The notes beneath the pieces were generated by a model. That model saw only the letters and a list, made by a program, of their open reading frames with translations, did no database searches and had not been told where the DNA came from. Source: Neocallimastix lanati (nom. inval.) (taxonomy: Eukaryota > Neocallimastigomycota > Neocallimastigomycetes > Neocallimastigales > Neocallimastigaceae). From it: a stretch of DNA of 24,560 bases. The position numbers and the translations under genes were made by a program. Positions 1-7,784 of this stretch are shown here, piece by piece (within the stretch, counting starts at the first letter, position 1; each line of letters begins with the position of its first letter). Location: the NCBI GenBank assembly GCA_016946835.1, contig JACVTC010000480.1:1-24560 (forward strand), read 5' to 3'.

Positions 1-1
1 A

Positions 2-376
2 GGAAATATTAATCAACCTATTGTGATTAACGATCCCCAAACAAAGGGCATCACTTTCAGTTACTCTAAAAATTTCAATAGAGTAATTGATCTTACTCCA
101 GACAATTACAACAGCTGGAGAACTAGTATCCTTTACTTATTAATGATAAATAACCTTGAAGGATACGTTGTTTCTGAAAAGGTGAAGAAGATAAGAAAAA
201 GGAATGTTAAAGATGACCTCAGCGATTACATGGAAGATAAGTTCGATAATAATTTAGTGTATGATAAAGACACCAACCATCTAGACATTAAAAATGATGT
301 CATGGTAAAATGGATCATCATTAATAGTTTAGGAGAGGAAACTAGGAAAATAATCAAGGAAAAGGGAAAACTATAA
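2..376 (+). pseudogene. Ty1/copia-type gag fragment (element A), 5' end outside the window, 3' end cut by insertion
   Basis: The frame is open from the first bases of the window, so the true start lies upstream; no ATG precedes the gag-like part. The protein has the copia gag signature of an N-terminal 'LTPDNYNSWRTSI' segment followed by a helical stretch ending near 'IINSLGEETRKII'. This matches the first helices of UBN2/Retrotran_gag_2-type domains, in which a Trp-containing 'W..SI/M' motif is typical. It would be the capsid protein of a cytoplasmic virus-like particle. The reading frame stops at 374-376, inside the LTR of element B that begins at 372, so the stop is supplied by the insertion. 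No protease, integrase or RT of this element is seen. It is on the opposite strand from copia element E and its gag differs, so it is a separate family or copy. Family assignment is moderately sure. Confidence 0.55.
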
Positions 377-1151
377 AGTTTTTGATTTAAAAATAGATTA
401 TAAGTCAAAAATTATAATAAACACTAAATCAACACAAAAATGTGTTTATAAACAAATAAGTTTTATTACTATGTTAGATTTTAAATAATCTTTATTAATT
501 ATAAGTGTTATTAACAATAAATCGGTTAATAACAATTACATCGATTAAAATACATGAAATTTGGTTAACTATTTATATTTTTATCTTATTACATTTAGAA
601 TATATAATTCCTATTGAATTATATTATCTAACTATTATATTTAAAAACAATACTAACCTAAACTAATAATAAAATAATTAACTATTACTAAATAAAGAGA
701 ATTATAATTAATAACTAAAATAAATATAAACAATTTCAATCGAGCTCATTTATTATTTATTTATTATTTAAATATTATTAATAAATTCTTATTATATTTT
801 CTATTTAAAATTAATATAAAAGTTGTCATAATTATTTAATATGATTTTAGCATAAAATGCCGCAAGTTTCAACATGACTAATTGCATAGTTTCATGTTGT
901 TAATTTATCTTGTAAAAAACCTTAACTCTTATTATTTAAATTAAATTACATAAAAAGAAATGATTTTCAATTACTAGTTTCACAAGAGAAATTTTTAATT
1001 TATTAATATGATTGGGAAGAAGTCGAAGTTTTGTTTAAAATTATTTGCAATAATTTTATACACGTGATTTTTAATAGATTTATTTCAATTTTACTTAAAT
1101 TTATGATTAAATTTAATTAAAATTTATAAAGATATTAATAATATCTTTACA
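372..1151 (-). repeat. 3' LTR of element B (full length, 780 bp)
   Basis: In the sense of the element the LTR begins with TGTAAAG at 1151 and ends near 372 with CTTTATA, where CTTTACA would be expected for a perfect 7-bp terminal inverted repeat; one transition explains the difference. Bases 372-804 are repeated at 6388-6813 with scattered small indels and substitutions. A TATAAATA box is at 570-577 on the minus strand. Just inside the start is a near-perfect palindrome at 1128-1148 (arms AAAGATATTA and TAATATCTTT around one A). There is no gene in this stretch. Confidence 0.85.
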
Positions 1152-1166
1152 ATCTCGCCCCTTAAG
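1152..1166 (-). other. Polypurine tract of element B
   Basis: On the minus strand the bases directly before the LTR start TGTAAAG read AAGGGGCGAGAT. This is the purine-rich primer for plus-strand DNA synthesis expected immediately upstream of a 3' LTR. It lies between the end of the chromodomain frame (1189) and the LTR. Confidence 0.65.
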
Positions 1167-1188
1167 TCGAGCTCCTGCGAGATTAACT

Positions 1189-1728
1189 TTAAGAAGGAAG
1201 ATCAATTACAAAAGGTTGATATTTATGTCTAACATAGTACTCGTTTGCATCATCAGGTGGTTGACAGAATTCGTTGTTAACATTCGAAGATTTGTTCTTC
1301 TTTTCTTTTCTGTAATATTCTTGTATTAATTGTCTATCAAGAATTTGATCTTCATCAATCCAAGTATTTTCACTAAAATCGCATCCTTTCCATTTAATCA
1401 AGTAACGATTCTTATTGTTAAAGGTTTTCATTTTAATTATTCTTTCAGGAGTTCTATCAATTGTATCCGTATTAAGATTAATATTTCTTCTACGAGTATT
1501 TCTTCTGTTTGAAAATTCATTTTCATGATAAGGTTCGAGAAGTGAAACATGAAATACAGGGTGACAACGCATATTATTAGGAAGTTTAAGTTCGTACGCT
1601 AAGTCACTAACTTTTCTTATTATTTCAAAAGGTCCTATTAGTTGATCAGATAATTTTCTATTTTTCTTTGTTGTATTACCCTTTAAAAGATAAACTTTAT
1701 TTCCTACTTTAAAATCTGGAGAATCCAT
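1189..1728 (-). CDS. C-terminal part of element B Pol: integrase tail plus chromodomain, out of phase with the main frame
   Basis: The 179 codons shown start at an internal Met; the frame is really open back to about 1857, and its upstream residues continue the integrase. Residues about 1-75 are the integrase C-terminal SH3-like segment ('DSPDFKVGNKVYLL', 'QLIGPFEIIRKVS', 'HPVFHVSLLEPY') found before the chromodomain in chromoviruses. Residues about 95-145 form the chromodomain ('RIIKMKTFNNKNRYLIKWKG', then 'ENTWIDEDQI'), with aromatic positions Y and W of the usual methyl-lysine cage. Such domains are known to guide integration to marked chromatin; that role is inferred here. The frame is separated from 1876-6009 by two opposing single-base indels between about 1857 and 1897 (seven Ts where six are expected, then one base missing), so the parent protein was a single chain. 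The tail after the chromodomain is short and polar. Confidence 0.85.
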   Translation of the reverse strand: MDSPDFKVGNKVYLLKGNTTKKNRKLSDQLIGPFEIIRKVSDLAYELKLPNNMRCHPVFHVSLLEPYHENEFSNRRNTRRRNINLNTDTIDRTPERIIKMKTFNNKNRYLIKWKGCDFSENTWIDEDQILDRQLIQEYYRKEKKNKSSNVNNEFCQPPDDANEYYVRHKYQPFVIDLPS

Positions 1729-1875
1729 TCTTTTCAGATCTGCATATTTCTTATAAGTCTTTTTTGCTTGCTCTAAGTTTTCTTTTAAAAATTTAATGTT
1801 TTCATTAATATTTAATATTCTTTTCTCAGCTCTATGCGGATTCTCATTTGAAGGAATTCAGGATTAAATTTCGGA

Positions 1876-4800
1876 TTAAAACCATAATTTGCAAAAAAAT
1901 GGTGATTGATTTATTGACTGTTGTAAAGTATTATTATAGGAAAATTCTGCAAAAGGTAATAAATCAAGCCAGTTATTTTGCTTTTCATTGATGAAACAAC
2001 GAAGATATTGTTCCAATATCGAGTTCACCCTCTCCGTTTGACCATCGGTCTGCGGGTGATAAGCAGTAGAAAAAGAATGCTTAATATTTAAAAGAGAGCA
2101 AAGACGATTCCAAAAATCAGAGGTAAACTGAGAACCACGATCAGAAATAATAGAATCGGGGAAACCATGAAGTTTAAAAATATTAGCAATGAAAGAATCA
2201 GCAGCAATAGAAGCAGTAGGAAGACATCTAAAAGGTATAAAATGAGCCATTTTAGTTAAGCGATCCACAACAACCATTATAGTGGTCATATCTTTGGATT
2301 TCGGAAGTTCAACAATAAAATCCATAGAGATAGCAGACCAGGCTCTATTTGGTGTAGAAAGTGGAGAAAGTAAACCATATGGCTTATGTCTTGGGATTTT
2401 GGATTTTGAACAAATTTCACAAGATTTAATAAACATTTTAACATCTTTTTGTAATTTAGGCCACCAGAAATTACGAGAAATAAGTTCAATAGTTTTATTA
2501 ATTCCAAAATGACCAGCAGAAATAGAGTCATGATGGAGTTCTAAAACTCTTATTCTAATTTTATTGGGAACATAAATTAAATTTTCAAAAAGTAAATAAC
2601 CATTTTTGTCAAGAGAAAATTTATCGATTTTACTAAAAGGGGGATCTTTTGATTTATCATTTTTAAGAAATTCAGTTATTTTGCAATAGAATTCATCATT
2701 AGCTAGAGAATCATGAATAGAGGAGATTAAAGAATCATTCTTAAAACTACATGAATTAATAACGCATGAAATAGGACGAACACTAGCAAATAAATGATCA
2801 CTACGTCTTGATAAAATATCTGGTTTACCTGACTTTTTACCAGCTCTGTAAATTAGTTTAAAATCAAATCTAGATAAGAATTCATACCAACGAATTTGGC
2901 GTTGGGAAAGAAGTTCAGGTTTTCGAGGGAAAGTTAAATTCTTATGATCAGTATAAATAATAAACTGATGGCGAGCTCCTTCTAAGTAATGTCTCCATCC
3001 TTCCAATGCAACTTTAATAGCAAGAAGTTCTTTGTCATAGATAGGGTAATTTCTTTGGGATTTAGTTAAGCTAGTAGAAATAAAAGCAATTGGATGCAAA
3101 TGCCCATCAAATTCCTGAGAAAGAATTGCACCAACAGCAAAATTACTAGCATCAGTTTCAACAATGAATTGTTTGTTGCTATCAGGATGTTTCAAAATAG
3201 GAGCAGTAGTAAATAATTCTTTTAAAGTATCAAACGCTTTTTGTTGTTCAGAACTCCAATTAAAAGGAACATTTTTTCTAGTTAATTTGTGGAGAGGATT
3301 TGCAATTTTCGCAAAGTCTTTAATAAAAATTCTGTAATAATTACAAAGTCCAATAAACGATTGAATTTCTTTAACGTTTGTTGGAACAGGCCAATCTAAA
3401 ATTGCTTTAACTTTTTCTTTATCCATTTTAATTCCATCTCTTGATAAAACATAACCAAGAAAGGTAGTTTCAGTTACATCAAATTCACACTTTTCTAATT
3501 TAACAACTAAATGATTCTCTAACAATTTTCTTAAAACTTTCTTAACATGTACATGATGTTCTTCTAAAGTATTAGAATAAATTAAAATGTCATCAATGTA
3601 AGAGATTACAAAATCATCTAAGTAATCACTGAGAACATCATTTATAAAATGTTGGAATGTAGCAGGGGCATTCTTAAGCCCAAAAGGCATAACGAGATAT
3701 TCAAAGTGCCCGTATCTTGTACGAAAGGCAGTTTTGTACTCGTCACCTTCTTTAATTCTTACTAAGTTATAAGCAGATTTTAAATCTAACTTAGTAAAAT
3801 ATTTAGCACCTTTAACTCTATCCAACAATTCACTAATTAAAGGAAGTGGATAAGAGTTACGGATGGTCATTTCGTTCAATTTTCTATAATCAATAACTAG
3901 TCTATAAGTACCATCCTTTTTTCTAACAAATAAAATAGGTGCACCAGCAGGAGAAGAAGATTTCCTAATAAAACCCTTTTTTAAATTCTCTTCTAAATAT
4001 TTCATTAATTCTTCTCTCTCCGTTTCAGTTAAAGGGTACAACGGACCATAAAATAGACTACAATTATCTTTTAATTTAATTTCACAATCATAATTACGAT
4101 GCGGAGGTAACACATTACAATTATTTTCATTAAACACTTCTTTAAACATCAAATAGATTTCAGGTACTTCGACCTTTTCACCATCTTTATTTAAATTATT
4201 ATTTTCATCATTACATTTTTCAATTACATTTAATTTCTTACATTTACTAGATTCACAAATTTTCTTTAAAATCCTTAAACTATTAGTACTAATTTTACTA
4301 TCACAATTCATAACAATAATATCATCACTATCGCTAAAGTTATCACTATCACTAATGCTATCACTAAAATTATCTAACATAAAAGTATCATTAATATCAC
4401 TATCACTATCATAATTATTAAATTCAGAGCAAGTTCTAATACGAGTTCGGCGGCCACGAATAGAAATTTCTTCTTCTGAGTCAGAGTCGGAATCAGAGTC
4501 AAAGAGAGGTTTTCTTTTTCTTGATTCTTCAATAATAACTTTGTTTTCTTCTAGGTTGGTAGCAGGTTCTTTTCCTTTGTTCCTTTTCTTGTTCTTGTTT
4601 TTCCTTTTTCTTTTACCATTGTTACAATGTCTTGCACAGAAACCGGATCCGAAAGAAATCTTCTTTGCGTCATGGTAGTTGTAGGGGGAGTGCTTATTGA
4701 TCCATGGTAAACCCAAGATAATATCAACATCAGGAATCCCGAGAACATAGAGTTGAATCGTTTCCAAGTGGTTCCTTAAACGAAGAACGCATTTCTCAGT

Positions 4801-6009
4801 TTCCTTTTTTACTGATGAAACACCATATCCAAGACCAGTAACACGGAAAGGTTCTTCGATTTCTTTTATTTTAATTCCAAAGGCTTTAGCGAATTCAGGA
4901 TGGATAAAATTAAGATCAGAACCAGAATCGATCAGAACTCTTGCTTTTACTTCTTCTGTATCGTTTGTTTTAATATAGAAATCAATGATATTACTTTTCT
5001 TTGTCAAAAGTGAGTTTTGTTCTTCCACGATTTTTCTAACTTTGACAATATCTTCTTGACTGTTGATTCTTCTAATTCTTCTTAAACTACTTGAGGGTGT
5101 GGTAGCGGTGTTTTCTTGTTTACTGATAATCTTGACTCCGGCAGGTTTCTTCTTATTTGGACAGTTAAAATAGCGATGACCTGGTTTTTTACAATAATAG
5201 CACAATCCTTTCCTTCTTTCTTCATCTCTTGAATTCGAGTTTTCTTGATATAATTTCTGGTTAGAAGGGAAGTAACTTGTATTCGTTTGTCCTCTCTTAA
5301 TCCTGTATAAATCTATTTCCATTGGGTCACTAGTAGACGCATGATTATTATTATTTATTTCCTTACGATGGTAATAATTATGATAGAAAAATTCATTTAT
5401 TTCATGTCTCTTAGTTAAGCTTTCGATACTAAGGACATCAGTGAAAAGTCTTCTTAAGTTGTTGGGATTTGGATTTACCACTGCAAGGTGCTCCCTCATC
5501 TTGTAGTGAAGTCCTTTTACAAACATATAAATCTTAGCAGAATCGTTAAAATCTGAATGTCTGCTGATTTTATTAAATTCATTTATATACTCACTAACAT
5601 GACCAAATTTATGTTGTCGGATGCTGCATAATTTACCGTTTGCGACAACTGTGCTCATGTCCTGCTCTCCAAATTGATTTCTTAATTCTTGAATAAAATC
5701 TTCATAAACATTGAGCAGGGGATCATTATTTCTTCGCAAGTTTGAGGTCCATATCAAGGGATCACCGACAAGATAAGAAATTATAAATCTGACCTTTGTA
5801 TGGTCGTTATTGAAACCTTGTGGATTGGCTTCCATAGCTATTTCAGCTCTAGTAAGGAAGCCATCAAAGTCCTTCTTGATTCCAGAAAATAGCGGTGGTT
5901 CGTTAACAATCTTTTGATTGTTACGGGGCAGAACTTGATGATTCTCTTGATTCATTTCTTGCAGGTTAAGGTCTTCGAATCTTCTTATTAGGTTGTTAAA
6001 TCCCTCCAA
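1876..6009 (-). CDS. gag-pol: Gag-Pol polyprotein of Ty3/gypsy chromovirus B
   Basis: One frame of 1377 codons carries both gag and pol, with no frameshift between them. Residues about 35-210 are a Retrotrans_gag capsid; 270-283 a CX2CX4HX4C zinc knuckle (C270, C273, H278, C283); 360-440 an aspartic protease with D361-S-G. Residues 500-565 are a Ser/Asp-rich acidic linker. RT spans about 650-870 with the YIDD box at 804-807. RNase H spans about 945-1065 with D953, E993, D1021 and D1064. The integrase has an H...H...C1197-X2-C1200 finger and catalytic D1230, D1290, E1326 (D-X35-E). All catalytic residues are present. The frame ends early after 'SPFF' at a T homopolymer (plus-strand A7 near 1893-1899) and continues in the next frame to the chromodomain. 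The ATG at 6009 has no competing upstream start in frame. In life it would be cleaved by its own protease inside a virus-like particle. Confidence 0.93.
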   Translation of the reverse strand: MEGFNNLIRRFEDLNLQEMNQENHQVLPRNNQKIVNEPPLFSGIKKDFDGFLTRAEIAMEANPQGFNNDHTKVRFIISYLVGDPLIWTSNLRRNNDPLLNVYEDFIQELRNQFGEQDMSTVVANGKLCSIRQHKFGHVSEYINEFNKISRHSDFNDSAKIYMFVKGLHYKMREHLAVVNPNPNNLRRLFTDVLSIESLTKRHEINEFFYHNYYHRKEINNNNHASTSDPMEIDLYRIKRGQTNTSYFPSNQKLYQENSNSRDEERRKGLCYYCKKPGHRYFNCPNKKKPAGVKIISKQENTATTPSSSLRRIRRINSQEDIVKVRKIVEEQNSLLTKKSNIIDFYIKTNDTEEVKARVLIDSGSDLNFIHPEFAKAFGIKIKEIEEPFRVTGLGYGVSSVKKETEKCVLRLRNHLETIQLYVLGIPDVDIILGLPWINKHSPYNYHDAKKISFGSGFCARHCNNGKRKRKNKNKKRNKGKEPATNLEENKVIIEESRKRKPLFDSDSDSDSEEEISIRGRRTRIRTCSEFNNYDSDSDINDTFMLDNFSDSISDSDNFSDSDDIIVMNCDSKISTNSLRILKKICESSKCKKLNVIEKCNDENNNLNKDGEKVEVPEIYLMFKEVFNENNCNVLPPHRNYDCEIKLKDNCSLFYGPLYPLTETEREELMKYLEENLKKGFIRKSSSPAGAPILFVRKKDGTYRLVIDYRKLNEMTIRNSYPLPLISELLDRVKGAKYFTKLDLKSAYNLVRIKEGDEYKTAFRTRYGHFEYLVMPFGLKNAPATFQHFINDVLSDYLDDFVISYIDDILIYSNTLEEHHVHVKKVLRKLLENHLVVKLEKCEFDVTETTFLGYVLSRDGIKMDKEKVKAILDWPVPTNVKEIQSFIGLCNYYRIFIKDFAKIANPLHKLTRKNVPFNWSSEQQKAFDTLKELFTTAPILKHPDSNKQFIVETDASNFAVGAILSQEFDGHLHPIAFISTSLTKSQRNYPIYDKELLAIKVALEGWRHYLEGARHQFIIYTDHKNLTFPRKPELLSQRQIRWYEFLSRFDFKLIYRAGKKSGKPDILSRRSDHLFASVRPISCVINSCSFKNDSLISSIHDSLANDEFYCKITEFLKNDKSKDPPFSKIDKFSLDKNGYLLFENLIYVPNKIRIRVLELHHDSISAGHFGINKTIELISRNFWWPKLQKDVKMFIKSCEICSKSKIPRHKPYGLLSPLSTPNRAWSAISMDFIVELPKSKDMTTIMVVVDRLTKMAHFIPFRCLPTASIAADSFIANIFKLHGFPDSIISDRGSQFTSDFWNRLCSLLNIKHSFSTAYHPQTDGQTERVNSILEQYLRCFINEKQNNWLDLLPFAEFSYNNTLQQSINQSPFFCKLWF

Positions 6010-6387
6010 TTTGGTTATTTTAAACTGACTTAAATTTTTGCAATTTCTTTAACAAAAATATCAAACAAATAAATATTTCAAACTATAACGTTTTTTCATC
6101 TAGTCGATCTAGCTCTATCCTTTGAAGCGGTGCTGTCGAGTAAACGTAACGTTATAAATTAAAATATTAAAGGTTTATGGTTTTTAGAATCTTGTTCTAA
6201 GACGTGTAATTGTAATTTCGGTAGCAATATTATAGAGCTGGTGGCAATATTCTGAAACTGATAGCAATAATCTAAAACTGGTAAAAAAATATTTTAAATC
6301 AAGCCACACACAAGCCAATGTTAACGTATCACGTGTTATAATCTTGACTTATAACGTATTTTATTGAGAGAAAAAGGTAATTGTTAT
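6010..6387 (-). other. 5' leader of element B, no gene
   Basis: About 380 bases lie between the gag start and the 5' LTR. They contain a three-unit 20-bp tandem repeat (6220-6279), a CACGTG site at 6331-6336 and otherwise AT-rich sequence. I do not see a TGG-type primer binding site next to the LTR end at 6388, so the priming mode is unknown. A ten-base GGATAGAGCT on the minus strand near 6110 resembles part of the leader motif of C and D, but it is too short to weigh. Confidence 0.6.
6220..6279. repeat. Tandem repeat, 3 x 20 bp, in the leader of B
   Basis: Three adjacent units begin GGTAGCAATA, GGTGGCAATA and GATAGCAATA, each 20 bp, followed by a partial GGTAAA. The units differ by a few substitutions but not in length. 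They lie about 210 bp upstream of the gag start of B. Confidence 0.75.
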
Positions 6388-6813
6388 TATAAAGTTTTGA
6401 TTTAAAAAATAGATTATAAGTCAAAAATTATAATAACACTAAATAACACAAAAATGTTTTATAAACAAATAAGTTTTATTATATTTAGATTTTAAAATAA
6501 TCTTTATTAATTATAAGTGTTATTAACAATAAATCGTTAATAACAATTACATCGATTAAAATACATGAAATTTGGTTAACTATTTATATTTTTATCTTAT
6601 TACATTTAGAATATATAATTCCTATTGAATTATATAATCTAACTATTTATTTAAAAACAATACTAACCTAAACTAATAATAAATAATTAACTATTACTAA
6701 ATAAAGAGAATTATAATTAATAACTAAAATAAATATAAACAATTTCAATCGAGCTCATTTATTATTTATTTATTATTTAAATATTATTAATAAATTCTTA
6801 TTATATTTTCTAT
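6388..6813 (-). repeat. 5' LTR of element B, truncated
   Basis: Homologous to 372-804 of the other LTR, with the same TATAAATA box (minus strand, 6581-6588). Differences are mostly one- or two-base indels in A/T runs. Similarity stops abruptly at 6813/6814, where the LTR of element C begins. The outer 347 bp of the LTR, which would hold the upstream part of U3, is missing here and is not seen beyond the far end of C at 20777. Confidence 0.85.
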
Positions 6814-7054
6814 TGTAACGGAGGTGCTTCTATTGTAACGGCGGGACGTGGTATAGAAACACAGAAAGGAGAAAACTCAATAGGTTTACACTATCTGTAT
6901 AAATAATTCGTTTTATTAGAAATATTTTTTATTAATTATAAAATTTAAAATAATTATTAATATTAATCAACAAGGTAATATTTCGAATTACTTATACGTT
7001 AATTATTATTAATAAAAGCACGAAGAAAAATATTTTCATTCGTGAAGTTCGCAC

Positions 7055-7062
7055 TATTTATA
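7055..7062 (-). promoter_or_regulatory. TATA box of element C LTR
   Basis: TATAAATA on the minus strand inside the LTR. The same octamer is found on the sense strand of the B and D LTRs, so it is the likely core promoter. The equivalent copy in the 5' LTR, which would drive C, is at 12333-12340. Confidence 0.6.
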
Positions 7063-7349
7063 CTTTTAACGGAAAAACAGTTTTAACATGTAAAAATAAT
7101 TTTAAAGAAATATTTAGAAATATGTTTGTAATAATTAATAATGTAAAGTTTCTAGAATATAGATTTTAATTGATGAAAATGAATCTTATCAAAAAGAATA
7201 AAATAATTTATATAATAAGAATTTCTAAATTCATTTCGGTTGAATTACGAACCGAAAGAATCTTTAACTTTCTATAATTTTATACAGAAAGAATATTCAA
7301 GAAGATATTATTAATAATTAATAAAATAATTAATAAAATAATTATTAAT

Positions 7350-7430
7350 GCAAAATGGGTTGAGGTGTGAGTCGAACCCATGAAGTATTGGTCATGGTCA
7401 GTATAACTAACCATTGAACCAAAGTTCTAA
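7350..7430 (-). other. tRNA-like segment with A-box and B-box inside the C LTR
   Basis: On the minus strand TGGTTCAATGG (7411-7421) fits the Pol III A-box and GGGTTCGACTC (7369-7379) fits the B-box, 31 bases apart, in the correct order. A GGTTAG D-loop-like stretch follows the A-box. The T-arm pairs at only three of five positions and I cannot form a good acceptor or anticodon stem, so it is not a functional tRNA gene. It could be a tRNA pseudogene, a SINE head, or a fortuitous TFIIIC site captured in the LTR. The second copy lies at about 12628-12708. Confidence 0.4.
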
Positions 7431-7456
7431 TTTTACTAACTGAAGATTTCGTTACA

Positions 7457-7784
7457 TGGTCCGCCTCCAGGATTCGGATACCAGACGAATCTAACAGTTA
7501 GGCATAACTTATACTAAAATTAAGCAAACTAAACTAAACTAAACTAAATTAAAATAAAATAAAATATAATAAAATAAAAATAATTAATTAACCATTTTAT
7601 AGTACGAACTTTTTTGAATAAAATTACATGATATTAATAAAGTTACATGAATATAATATATAATAAGAATACATGAATATTAATAATATTTAATAATATA
7701 AAATAATATTTAGTAATATTGATATTAATAAATTAATATAAGTTTGATATTAATAAAGTAAAGATTCATTTTCAAGTTTTAATT
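7457..7784 (-). other. 3' untranslated region and polypurine tract of element C, no gene
   Basis: Next to the LTR the minus strand reads CCTGGAGGCGGACCA, a purine-rich stretch in the place of the polypurine tract. Further on are (AAACT)n-type pentamer repeats near 7524-7550, A/T tracts, and repeated ATGAATAT/GATATTAATAAA words. There is no ORF here. Confidence 0.55.

Larger units (their letters stand above)
372..6813 (-). mobile_element. Ty3/gypsy chromovirus, element B, 5' LTR truncated
   Basis: Minus-strand LTR retrotransposon: 3' LTR 372-1151, polypurine tract, gag-pol-chromodomain frame 1189-6009, leader 6010-6387, 5' LTR 6388-6813. The domain order gag, zinc knuckle, protease, RT, RNase H, integrase, chromodomain is that of Ty3/gypsy chromoviruses. 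A TATAAATA box lies on the minus strand in each LTR (570-577 and 6581-6588), in agreement with the gene direction. The 5' LTR lacks its outer 347 bp (the part homologous to 805-1151) where it meets the C LTR. No clear primer binding site was found next to the 5' LTR. A target duplication cannot be tested because the right end is lost. Confidence 0.88.
6814..7456 (-). repeat. 3' LTR of element C (643 bp)
   Basis: Repeated base for base, at a constant offset of 5278, from 12092; the last 12 bases are found at 20765-20776 beyond element D. It contains a 20-bp tandem duplication at the low-coordinate end (TGTAACGG at 6814 and again at 6834). It also contains a TATA box on the minus strand (7055-7062) and a tRNA-like segment (about 7350-7430). 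Confidence 0.92.

Noticed and set aside
2282-2531. Short open frames on both strands at 2282-2531, and similar ones at 4551-4748, 8153-8377, 9371-9748 and 15824-16239
   Set aside because: They are out-of-frame shadows of the gag-pol coding regions and have no domain or start context of their own.
7350-7430. A working tRNA gene
   Set aside because: Acceptor, anticodon and T-stems do not pair properly; only the internal promoter boxes are convincing.
7457-7474. TGGTCCGCCTCCAGGATT directly after the left C LTR looks like a primer binding site for a plus-strand element
   Set aside because: The ORF and the TATA box of C are both on the minus strand, which puts this position at the 3' side of the element. 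Its complement is a purine-rich tract, as expected before a 3' LTR. The match to a tRNA T-arm is off by one base.
7524-7550. CRISPR-like or telomere-like array (AAACT repeats)
   Set aside because: Short simple-sequence pentamers without spacers, in an untranslated region of a retrotransposon of a eukaryote.
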